Source: a virus
DNA length: 40,397 bases
Strand: one strand, 5' to 3'
IMG/VR virus record: IMGVR_UViG_3300021139_001858
Coordinates: 1-40,397 of that record
A program made the position numbers and the translations under genes. Position 1 is the stretch's first letter, and each line of letters starts with the position of its first letter. Below the pieces are notes generated by a model, which searched no databases, had not been told where the DNA came from, and was given only the letters and a program-made list of their open reading frames with translations. Below are positions 1-5,772 of the stretch, in pieces.

Positions 1-803
1 GGTCTGCCTGGCATATACTTAATATTAAGATCAAATCCAATAATTTTAGCTAATTTTTGAGCCAATTCATTGATTGTAATAAATTCTTCGTCTGGTCCAA
101 TATTAACAACTTGACCATCAACTACATCTGATTCACATGCAATCATTAATGGATTTGCTACATCTTCCCAAAAAGAAAAACAACGCATTTGATTTCCATC
201 TCCATAAACTATAGGCTGTTCACCTTTAAGCATACGGTTAATCATAATTGATGCTACATTTCTAAATGGGTCGTCATATTTTTGACGTGGGCCAATAATA
301 TTATGAGGAACAAGAATAACATATTTCATTCCGTGTGTTTCACAAATGTTTTTAATTAAAAGCTCTGCCCCATATTTTGCAATGCCGTAAGGATCTTGAG
401 GTTTTGGAATCATGTCTTCTGTAAATGGAACTGTATCTTGTGTGCCGTATCTAGCCATTGATGACATATGAACAAATTTCTTAACCCCGCCCCTAATAGA
501 TGCTGAAAGAGCAACTGTTGTAATGTGTGAGGTGTTGCGAGTTACAAGTGCAGGACTAAACACTGATAAGCCTTCGTAAGCAGTGCATGCTGTATGAACA
601 ACTAAATCTATTCCTTTAAAATGTTCTTTAACGGAATCAAAATCTCCAAGATCTTTTGAATAAAATTCAACACCAGTGGGTACATTTTCATAATAACCGC
701 CAATTAAATTATCAATACCAACCACAGAATGTCCACGTTTTAAAAACTCATCAGCCAAATGGCTACCCATAAATCCAGCAACGCCTGTGATTAAAACCTT
801 CAT
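1..803 (-). CDS. NAD-dependent epimerase/dehydratase (extended SDR), 3' end outside window
   Basis: I translated this from the ATG at 803; 267 codons are open to the window edge, so the C-terminus is missing. Residues 1-13 form a dinucleotide-binding start with G7-x2-G10-x2-G13, an acidic residue (D31) ends the second strand, and the catalytic pair Y139-x3-K143 is preceded by S114/S115. This is the extended short-chain dehydrogenase pattern of nucleotide-sugar epimerases and dehydratases, which use NAD(P) to remodel UDP-, GDP- or dTDP-sugars in the cytoplasm. The exact substrate cannot be told. A Shine-Dalgarno-like GAGG lies 5 bases before the ATG. The stop of the upstream glycosyltransferase gene is one base away (TAA-C-ATG), so the two are probably co-translated and act in one sugar pathway. 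Confidence 0.9.
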   Translation of the reverse strand, partial: MKVLITGVAGFMGSHLADEFLKRGHSVVGIDNLIGGYYENVPTGVEFYSKDLGDFDSVKEHFKGIDLVVHTACTAYEGLSVFSPALVTRNTSHITTVALSASIRGGVKKFVHMSSMARYGTQDTVPFTEDMIPKPQDPYGIAKYGAELLIKNICETHGMKYVILVPHNIIGPRQKYDDPFRNVASIMINRMLKGEQPIVYGDGNQMRCFSFWEDVANPLMIACESDVVDGQVVNIGPDEEFITINELAQKLAKIIGFDLNIKYMPGR

Positions 804-804
804 G

Positions 805-1458
805 TTATCCTCTTAACCATTCATTTTCACGTCTTCTTGTAAGATCCCAGCCTTTAACTGTATAATCGCCTGATCTTTTCTTTTCTCTGTAATATTCTCC
901 ATTTTTATTAAATGTTTCATGATTTCTATTCATTAATTTTGCATCGCTTTTAATTGTTTGTGAGCCACCGTGATCATCAACTTGTATTCCTGGACAAATA
1001 ATACTGTCAGATAATCCTGATAATACCATCCTGTCATCATAATCGTTATCTTCAAAATAGGCTGGATAAATATATTCATCAAACAAACCAACTTTTGCCA
1101 CTATGTTTTCTCCAATAGAGAAGCAACTATAGTGTGCGTTGCTTTTTACAAACTTATTGGGGGAACTAAACGAATGCATCTTTTCTAATTCACCAGATCT
1201 AAAACTTGTATCTGCAGAAGAAATAAGCCAATAAGGAACATGGGGGTAAAGCTTAATGCCTAAATTCCATGAGCCTGCTATCCCTTGATTTGAAGGAAGA
1301 TTTAAAACTCTAAAGTTTAAATCAAATCTTTTAGGCACGTATTCTTCAATTCCATTATTAATAATTAATATCTCATTAATTGGATAATCAATTTCTTCAA
1401 GAGATTCATCAAGCAAATCATATCTGTTTAAAACAGGAATAATTAATACTGGTATCAC
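805..1458 (-). CDS. Family 2 glycosyltransferase
   Basis: This 217-residue protein has the GT-A layout of GT2 enzymes. It opens with a strand and the segment PVLNRYD, continues with LIINNG near residue 32 and a NQGIAGSWNLG segment near residue 57, then SSADTSF near residue 80 in the place of the metal-binding DxD region. A later GLFDE...FEDNDYDDR stretch near residues 123-143 matches the acceptor-side motif of rhamnosyltransferase-like GT2 proteins. It should move a sugar from a nucleotide donor onto an unknown acceptor (phage DNA, a virion protein or host envelope glycan). It starts with GTG overlapping the TAG of the upstream HTH gene by one base, and lies one base from the epimerase gene. 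The middle motif is not a textbook DxD. Confidence 0.85.
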   Translation of the reverse strand: MIPVLIIPVLNRYDLLDESLEEIDYPINEILIINNGIEEYVPKRFDLNFRVLNLPSNQGIAGSWNLGIKLYPHVPYWLISSADTSFRSGELEKMHSFSSPNKFVKSNAHYSCFSIGENIVAKVGLFDEYIYPAYFEDNDYDDRMVLSGLSDSIICPGIQVDDHGGSQTIKSDAKLMNRNHETFNKNGEYYREKKRSGDYTVKGWDLTRRRENEWLRG

Positions 1459-1631
1459 TATTTAGTCCACTTTCTAGGTTTTTTAATAAATCCAAATTTT
1501 TCCAAAGCACGTTGAATTGTCATATGAGAACATTTTGCTTCCATTGCCATTTGAAGAACTGATTTCTTCTCAACAACATATCTCTTATGGACCCATTCTT
1601 TGTTTTCCCAAGGTGTAAATCCTTTAGCCAC
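1458..1631 (-). CDS. Small helix-turn-helix DNA-binding protein
   Basis: This 57-residue basic protein starts at a GTG placed 4 bases after GAGGAGG, a strong ribosome-binding site, and ends at a TAG that overlaps the glycosyltransferase start. After a KGFTPWENKEW opening, residues 22-45 read as a helix-turn-helix: a VLQMAMEAKCS helix, a short turn, then a MTIQRALEKFGF recognition-type helix, followed by a basic tail. Similar small HTH proteins occur in phages as regulators or as relics of HNH homing endonuclease DNA-binding domains. No catalytic residues are present, so I infer DNA binding only. The target is unknown. Confidence 0.75.
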   Translation of the reverse strand: MAKGFTPWENKEWVHKRYVVEKKSVLQMAMEAKCSHMTIQRALEKFGFIKKPRKWTK

Positions 1632-1640
1632 TATACCTCC

Positions 1641-2198
1641 TCACAAGATTTCGTTGACGGCATACCATGCGATCCCCGCAGCATCTGCAACATTGTCGGA
1701 TTCAGTCTGGATGCCGAGCGTTCGCACAAAATCAATAGTACGCTGTTTTCTGCGTTCTCTGATCTTTCCTTTGATCCAGTTGTCAGACCTGTCTGGGAAT
1801 TCATTTTTAATAGCCTCTTTTTCGGCTTTAGTGTAGTTCTTGTTTCCAAGATACGACTGCCAAGTTATCGGGTGAACCTCAACAACTTCAACATTATCAC
1901 TAAGCAACTCTCCCATTATAGCACCAAATACGTATGCCATCTTCATTCCCGTTGCTACAGACTTAACAGAAATTGCTGCTTCAATAACAACAAAGTCTGT
2001 ATCAAGCTCTCTTTTAAAAGACCTAATTTTTTGTTTAGCATCAAGAATTCTTTCATAAACATCTGACCCTTCAAAAATGATTTCTCCCCATTTTACTGGC
2101 TTTTTATCATTCATAAGGCAAAAAGCAATGCTATTTGTACTTGCATCTATACCTAAAACTTTGCTATGTTTACTTTTTGCTAGTTTTGCCAGAGACAT
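1641..2198 (-). CDS. RuvC-like Holliday junction resolvase (RNase H fold)
   Basis: This 185-residue protein carries the four acidic residues of the RuvC family in order: D18 in LGIDAST on the first strand, E73 in VVIEAA, and D168 and D172 in DNVADAAGIAWYA near the C-terminus. RuvC enzymes cut four-way DNA junctions symmetrically with two metal ions. In phages they resolve branched replication and recombination intermediates before packaging. Its length is close to that of bacterial RuvC. It overlaps the upstream zinc-finger gene by 29 bases and has only a weak ribosome-binding site, which suggests translational coupling. It shares the operon with RecA, a Cas4-like nuclease and a PD-(D/E)XK nuclease, in line with a recombination role. 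Confidence 0.85.
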   Translation of the reverse strand: MSLAKLAKSKHSKVLGIDASTNSIAFCLMNDKKPVKWGEIIFEGSDVYERILDAKQKIRSFKRELDTDFVVIEAAISVKSVATGMKMAYVFGAIMGELLSDNVEVVEVHPITWQSYLGNKNYTKAEKEAIKNEFPDRSDNWIKGKIRERRKQRTIDFVRTLGIQTESDNVADAAGIAWYAVNEIL

Positions 2199-2472
2199 TT
2201 CGTATCATTTCTAGTAGTTCTTGTCTTTCTTTTTCTTTTTGAGATCCTATGCACTTATCGCATATATTAGACTCATTATATCTGCTAAGTATGACCGTGC
2301 ACCCACGAGACTTGCATATTCTTTGCTTACCCGCAAGCCTAGCTTTTTTGTCATAATAAGCCTGCTTTAACTTTGCATTTGTTGCTATACGGCAACATTC
2401 ATCTGAGCAATACTTTTGATTGTGTGTCTTTGGCTCAAAATCTTTTCCGCATTCTTCATAAGCACATTTCAT
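2170..2472 (-). CDS. Small protein with two cysteine zinc-binding sites
   Basis: This 100-residue protein has two Cys4-type clusters. The first is C3-x4-C8 paired with C22-x3-C26 (C27 is adjacent), and the second is C53-x4-C58 paired with C71-x2-C74. The first cluster, with an NQKYCSDEC segment, looks like the short zinc fingers found beside HNH or recombination genes. The C-terminal 25 residues are charged and probably helical. It begins at an ATG overlapping the stop of the Cas4-like gene (ATGA) and runs 29 bases into the RuvC-like gene. A structural or nucleic-acid-binding role is inferred. I cannot assign a specific function. Confidence 0.75.
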   Translation of the reverse strand: MKCAYEECGKDFEPKTHNQKYCSDECCRIATNAKLKQAYYDKKARLAGKQRICKSRGCTVILSRYNESNICDKCIGSQKEKERQELLEMIRNVSGKTSKK

Positions 2473-3257
2473 TTTTCAAGTACCAAGGGCTCTATGTAAA
2501 TATCTCCCTCTTCTGCCTTCATGTCTTTCCAACAAACATTTTTGACTGGGCAACCTTTGCATGCCCATTGAGATTTGGTAAATGTACGTTCTGGCAAAGT
2601 TCCTGCCTGATAAGCTACATAAACTTTACGCATCCAATTCCACACATCGTCAACAAGCTTCTTATTACGCTCATCCATATTAATAGGAATAATTAAAAAT
2701 GAATTATCATTTTTATTTTCATAAAAGAAAAAGCCTTGATCTGCTCCACGAATCTTCATATAAGTAAGCAGTTGAACTTTGTGGTATGGCAGACCTTGCA
2801 TTTCTGCTTGTCTTATTGCAAAAATTTCTTCTTTAGCAGATTTAATTTCGCCTATTACTTCTTTTCCATTCCATTCAATAAAAGTGTCTGCAAAACCTCT
2901 AATTGGTGGATCATCATGGGTAACTTCTGTTTCATTTGCTTTGAATACTGGAGTTTTAGCCAGTACTTTCTGTATGCGATCATGGACATACGTACCATTG
3001 TCCATATTAATGACACCCATACTATCGGTTTCATTTTCAAATTCAGCACCAGTGAAAGCAATGAACCAATATCTAGGACAGTTACCGTTACCGTAGCCAA
3101 TAGAACTAGGACTAAAAGTCTTTTTTTGAGTAAATTCATTTGGTCTCTTTCCGCTTAATACAGCTTCTTCATACATTTTTGCAAAAGCAATAGGGTCAAA
3201 ACCCTCGGGGTCTGACATTTTTTGAAACTTTAAATTAGCTATGATGTCTCTTGCCAT
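2469..3257 (-). CDS. Cas4-like / RecB-family PD-(D/E)XK nuclease with Fe-S cysteines
   Basis: This 262-residue protein shows the full Cas4/AddB-type arrangement. C60 (GNCPRYW) lies N-terminal, followed by H92 in the TYVHDRIQ helix, D124 in GFADTF, the E137-I-K139 core in GEIKSA, and Q162 in HKVQLLTY. The C-terminal cysteines C233, C236 and C242 join C60 as a probable 4Fe-4S site. The family acts as 5'-3' exonuclease or endonuclease on DNA ends. In phages it usually serves recombination or host DNA degradation rather than CRISPR adaptation. It starts at TAATG with the upstream gene and ends in ATGA with the zinc-finger gene. No Cas1, Cas2 or repeat array is nearby. Confidence 0.87.
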   Translation of the reverse strand: MARDIIANLKFQKMSDPEGFDPIAFAKMYEEAVLSGKRPNEFTQKKTFSPSSIGYGNGNCPRYWFIAFTGAEFENETDSMGVINMDNGTYVHDRIQKVLAKTPVFKANETEVTHDDPPIRGFADTFIEWNGKEVIGEIKSAKEEIFAIRQAEMQGLPYHKVQLLTYMKIRGADQGFFFYENKNDNSFLIIPINMDERNKKLVDDVWNWMRKVYVAYQAGTLPERTFTKSQWACKGCPVKNVCWKDMKAEEGDIYIEPLVLEK

Positions 3258-3583
3258 TATGCCCCATATCTTGCTGAATACTTAAGAGCATCAACTAGTC
3301 TATTAATTGCTTCTTCTGCTGTGTAATATACGTTTTTCTTCTTGCTATTCTCCCCGCCTTTTTCAAAAGTGGTGTAGTAACGTGACATCATTGCAAACTT
3401 AGCAGACAAAGCCTGCATCTTTACAATAAGGTCGGGAGCTTTAGTTGAAGGAACATCTGGTTTAGCAATAAGCTTAATAATCAGATCTAGGGCGTAGTCC
3501 AAATCTGCATCATTCATATATGATTTCATATCATTAAACTCTGTAAGCTCACTAATTAAATCAATAACTGGTTTGTCTGTCAT
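3257..3583 (-). CDS. Hypothetical phage protein
   Basis: I do not recognise this 108-residue protein. It is acidic in its first half, with predicted helices around residues 8-50 (SELTEF..., ALDLIIKLIAK), then a second helical stretch near 56-72. A basic KKKNVYYTAEEAINRLVDALKY end resembles a short helical pair. It has no cysteines, signal peptide or membrane segment. It is locked in the recombination operon: its ATG overlaps the upstream stop (ATGA), and its TAA overlaps the ATG of the Cas4-like nuclease (TAATG). A nuclease accessory role is conceivable but is only context. Confidence 0.7.
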   Translation of the reverse strand: MTDKPVIDLISELTEFNDMKSYMNDADLDYALDLIIKLIAKPDVPSTKAPDLIVKMQALSAKFAMMSRYYTTFEKGGENSKKKNVYYTAEEAINRLVDALKYSARYGA

Positions 3584-3762
3584 TCTAATATCCTAACAAC
3601 AAATTGGCAAGGGTCTCCGCCAGCTTCCCATTCTTTTTCTTCTTCTTCATCAATTGGTGGAATGCCATCATGTGTAGCACAAACAATGTCGCTAATCCAG
3701 CCTCTATCAACACCATTGTTAAACCAAATAAAAAACTCTTGTTGATTTTCTTTAGTTATCAC
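3580..3762 (-). CDS. Small conserved-looking acidic phage protein
   Basis: The reading frame is open further upstream, but I place the start at the GTG at 3762, which forms a 4-base GTGA overlap with the stop of a 30-residue micro-ORF. This gives 60 residues. The protein has a WFNNGVDRGW segment near residue 15, ATHDG near residue 30, a strongly acidic EEEEKEWEAGGDPC stretch and a beta-like QFVVRILE end. It resembles small proteins I associate with actinobacterial phages, from memory only. Function is unknown. An alternative TTG start at 3786 would add eight residues. Confidence 0.65.
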   Translation of the reverse strand: MITKENQQEFFIWFNNGVDRGWISDIVCATHDGIPPIDEEEEKEWEAGGDPCQFVVRILE

Positions 3763-3851
3763 AGACCCGCTACCTTTCTTAAACAATCTGGGTTACACTT
3801 GCCACAAAAACAAGTAACTGCTTGCTCTTTAAAAATATAATTAAAAATCAT
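3759..3851 (-). CDS. Possible 30-residue cysteine-rich micro-protein
   Basis: An ATG lies one base after the stop of the PD-(D/E)XK gene (TAA-A-ATG). The frame runs 30 codons to a TGA that overlaps the likely GTG start of the next gene. The peptide has four cysteines spaced C14-x-C16-x2-C19-x3-C23 (TCFCGKCNPDC), which could bind a metal. Without it there would be an 86-base hole in an otherwise gap-free operon. There is no clear ribosome-binding site, so translation would depend on coupling. It may be a real zinc micro-protein or only a spacer that carries ribosomes to the next start. Confidence 0.45.
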   Translation of the reverse strand: MIFNYIFKEQAVTCFCGKCNPDCLRKVAGL

Positions 3852-3852
3852 T

Positions 3853-4167
3853 TTAATTATCTTCATTATTCTTTTCCCAACACTCTACCATTTGCTCAAA
3901 CAACGCCCATTCAATTACTGCAAGACGAGTTTTATTTGATTCCCCGCCCAAAATTAATTTAAGTACTGGATATTTATCCCGACTAACTTTGAAAGTATCA
4001 GTACAAATCTTTGCCCATATCTCTTTTGAGATTGATATTGATTTGGCATACTCCTTGTAATCAACCACGAAATCATGCCAAGTGGCATCACCCTTTTGAT
4101 AGTCACCACGGCCACTATTTTTTTGTTGTTTTGCTCCGTCACGCTTTGCTTCTCCACGCTCTGACAT
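3853..4167 (-). CDS. Small PD-(D/E)XK-type nuclease, candidate
   Basis: This 104-residue protein begins with a charged, Arg/Lys-rich stretch and GAKQQKNSGRGDYQKGD, then VDYKEY near residues 35-40 and a SISISKEIWAKI helix. The order E6...D27 (KGDA)...D36-x-K38 followed by a serine and a helix matches the compact PD-(D/E)XK nuclease core of archaeal Hjc-like resolvases and phage endonucleases. A PVLKLIL strand follows near residue 67. The second acid is Asp rather than Glu, which the family tolerates. It starts at TAATG with the preceding zinc-ribbon gene. Whether it cuts junctions, nicks DNA or is inactive cannot be told. Confidence 0.6.
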   Translation of the reverse strand: MSERGEAKRDGAKQQKNSGRGDYQKGDATWHDFVVDYKEYAKSISISKEIWAKICTDTFKVSRDKYPVLKLILGGESNKTRLAVIEWALFEQMVECWEKNNEDN

Positions 4168-4361
4168 TACATTGCCATACTTGATTCATGGTCTTTTACG
4201 CAATACCAAAATAATTTATTTTTATCTGGGTCAAAATAACCTTTAAGAGTAATGTCACCGCATTCAATATCTTGACAAACAAAGGTGCCTTCAACTTCAG
4301 CAAGGACATTTCTTTGATAGTTAGCATCTTTTTTACTTAAAAAATTTTCAAGATTTGACAT
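4167..4361 (-). CDS. Small zinc-ribbon-like protein
   Basis: I start this 64-residue protein at the ATG at 4361, which follows GGAG by 4 bases; an in-frame TTG at 4373 lies within the ribosome-binding region and is less likely. The N-terminal 22 residues look helical. C29 and C34 (VCQDIEC) pair with C54 and H58 (WYCVKDHES) around a beta-rich middle, a CCCH metal site. It overlaps the end of recA by 14 bases and its own stop overlaps the next gene (TAATG). The context suggests a DNA- or recombination-associated role, but the function is unknown. Confidence 0.65.
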   Translation of the reverse strand: MSNLENFLSKKDANYQRNVLAEVEGTFVCQDIECGDITLKGYFDPDKNKLFWYCVKDHESSMAM

Positions 4362-5352
4362 ATATCTCCTCAATAATTTTTTGTGCTACATCGGGGTTAT
4401 CTCTAAGATACTCTACTGATTTAGAGCGTCCTTGAAAACGCTCACCATTAACCGTATACCAAGCTCCGCCCTTTTGTACAATTCCCATCATTTCAGCAAC
4501 ATCTAGGATTTCTCCAACGGAGTCAACTCCAACTTGGTCACCTTGAAAATAGAAGTCGTATTGTCCTGATAAGCCCATTGGTCCTGTTTTGTTGTAGTCA
4601 ATAATCCAATTGACTGGTCTGCCAACCTTTTGTTCAATAATCTTATCACCAACTTGCACTCCCGATTTAATAGCATTCGCATCAGCTTCCGATGCCCAGA
4701 GCTTAATAACAGTACTGCTGAAAAATTTAACAGCCATTCCCCCTGTTGGAATGTGGGACGCATGCATGCTTCCAAATTGATTTCTCTGTTGAGAAATAAG
4801 AACGAGTAGCGTATTTTTATTAGCATAGTTAAGCATTTTGACTGCATGTGTCATATCCTTTGCTTCTGCACCGATTTGCTTGGTGTCTTCTAGTTTCTTA
4901 AGATCAGAACTATCTTTCTCAAAATAGATGGCGGGGAGTAGTGCTGAGATAGAATCTACAACAATAATATCTACTCCCGCCTCCATAAGTTGTTGTGCGA
5001 CGTCAACCATATCATTAATAGATTTAGCTGGTGAATAGATAAGAGAATCTGAATCAACACCTAGTCGTGCAGCCCATGCAGGATCATAAGATGCTTCTGC
5101 ATCAATCCATGCACATGTTTTGCCTTCTTTTTGTGCTTGACCAATCATTTGTAAACAAAACGATGATTTACCAGCAGACTTGTTTCCCCAAATTAAAACC
5201 TGACGGCCAAAGCCTAATCCGCCCTTTAAACCCATTGTTAAACCAATGCTAGGAGTCTTTTGCTTTTCTACGTTGACTGTTGTTGCCAGTTGCAGTCTTG
5301 CTCTTGTTTTTGGATCCAGCTTTGCTAGTATCTCTTCTGTTACCATCGTCAT
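4348..5352 (-). CDS. recA: RecA/UvsX-family recombinase
   Basis: This 334-residue protein has the RecA ATPase core: Walker A GNKSAGKS at residues 56-63, the DAEASYDP segment carrying catalytic E86, Walker B IIVVDS with D133, and a loop L2 region QQRNQFGSMHAS followed by PTGGMAVKF. A C-terminal helical domain (ILDVAEMMGIVQKGGAWYTV) resembles the end of bacterial RecA. It should form ATP-dependent filaments on single-stranded DNA and drive strand exchange during phage replication and repair. The ATG at 5352 has only a weak AAGAG ribosome-binding site and lies 104 bases inside the upstream gene, so the first 30 residues (rich in K, R and T) could be mis-assigned. Co-localised nucleases and resolvase support a recombination operon. 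Confidence 0.95.
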   Translation of the reverse strand: MTMVTEEILAKLDPKTRARLQLATTVNVEKQKTPSIGLTMGLKGGLGFGRQVLIWGNKSAGKSSFCLQMIGQAQKEGKTCAWIDAEASYDPAWAARLGVDSDSLIYSPAKSINDMVDVAQQLMEAGVDIIVVDSISALLPAIYFEKDSSDLKKLEDTKQIGAEAKDMTHAVKMLNYANKNTLLVLISQQRNQFGSMHASHIPTGGMAVKFFSSTVIKLWASEADANAIKSGVQVGDKIIEQKVGRPVNWIIDYNKTGPMGLSGQYDFYFQGDQVGVDSVGEILDVAEMMGIVQKGGAWYTVNGERFQGRSKSVEYLRDNPDVAQKIIEEIYVKS

Positions 5353-5512
5353 ATAAACTCTTTTCTAAATCAATTGCTAAGTCTTGAACTTTTTGCACCC
5401 GACTTGCAGAAAGTGCTTCAATCATGTCTTTAATATCTTTTTCATTTTCAGTTCTGACAACTAAAAGATATTCTTTATCATTACTACTTTTTAATACGTA
5501 AGCAACTTCCAC
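5249..5512 (-). CDS. Hypothetical protein overlapping recA
   Basis: This 87-residue protein starts at GTG with GGAG 5 bases upstream. Residues 1-50 look structured, with strands (VAYVLKSS, YLLVVRTEN) and a DIKDMIEALSASRVQKVQDLAIDLEKS helix. The last 30 residues are a basic, low-complexity Lys/Ser/Asn tail encoded in the 104 bases that also encode the RecA N-terminus in another frame. I think the gene is real because of its ribosome-binding site and tight fit after the preceding gene. The tail could have arisen by stop-codon loss or could be a disordered DNA-contacting tail. No family is recognised. Confidence 0.65.
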   Translation of the reverse strand: MEVAYVLKSSNDKEYLLVVRTENEKDIKDMIEALSASRVQKVQDLAIDLEKSLYDDGNRRDTSKAGSKNKSKTATGNNSQRRKAKDS

Positions 5513-5514
5513 AA

Positions 5515-5772
5515 TTACTCCGCTGTCTCAGTAACTGTTACTTCTTGAACTGGAGTCTCTGCAAGTTCAAAAATAATAGTATTATTTTCATCATCATGAG
5601 TAATTTGAATACTAAACTTTGAATAATCTTGCAATAGAACTGCTGTTGGAACTGAAATCTTTCCATCATTTTGAGCAATGATTGCTGCACAAATCTGCTC
5701 TAGGGTAATTTGAACCTGTGATAAATCTGGTGTTGCAGGTGAATCTGTTGCTACTACTGTCTCTTCTGTCAT
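5515..5772 (-). CDS. Hypothetical small acidic protein
   Basis: This 85-residue acidic protein has a Thr/Ala/Pro-rich N-terminus, a central VQITLEQICAAIIAQNDG helix near residue 20, and beta-like SIQITHDDENNTIIFELAE before a Thr/Glu tail. It has an excellent ribosome-binding site (AAGGAGGTGA, 4 bases from ATG) that lies inside the end of dnaE, and its ATG overlaps the dnaE stop (ATGA), so it is coupled to polymerase translation. It is not recognised. A small replisome accessory protein is possible on position alone. Confidence 0.7.
   Translation of the reverse strand: MTEETVVATDSPATPDLSQVQITLEQICAAIIAQNDGKISVPTAVLLQDYSKFSIQITHDDENNTIIFELAETPVQEVTVTETAE

Noticed and set aside
1587-2066. Plus-strand frame of 159 codons opposite the RuvC gene
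   Set aside because: It is a shadow of the RuvC-like gene, has Cys/Phe/Asn-rich composition unlike a folded protein, and no ribosome-binding site.
2469-3257. Cas4-like nuclease as part of a CRISPR-Cas system
   Set aside because: No Cas1 or Cas2, no effector and no repeat-spacer array are present; phage Cas4-like nucleases are usually recombination or host-DNA degradation proteins.
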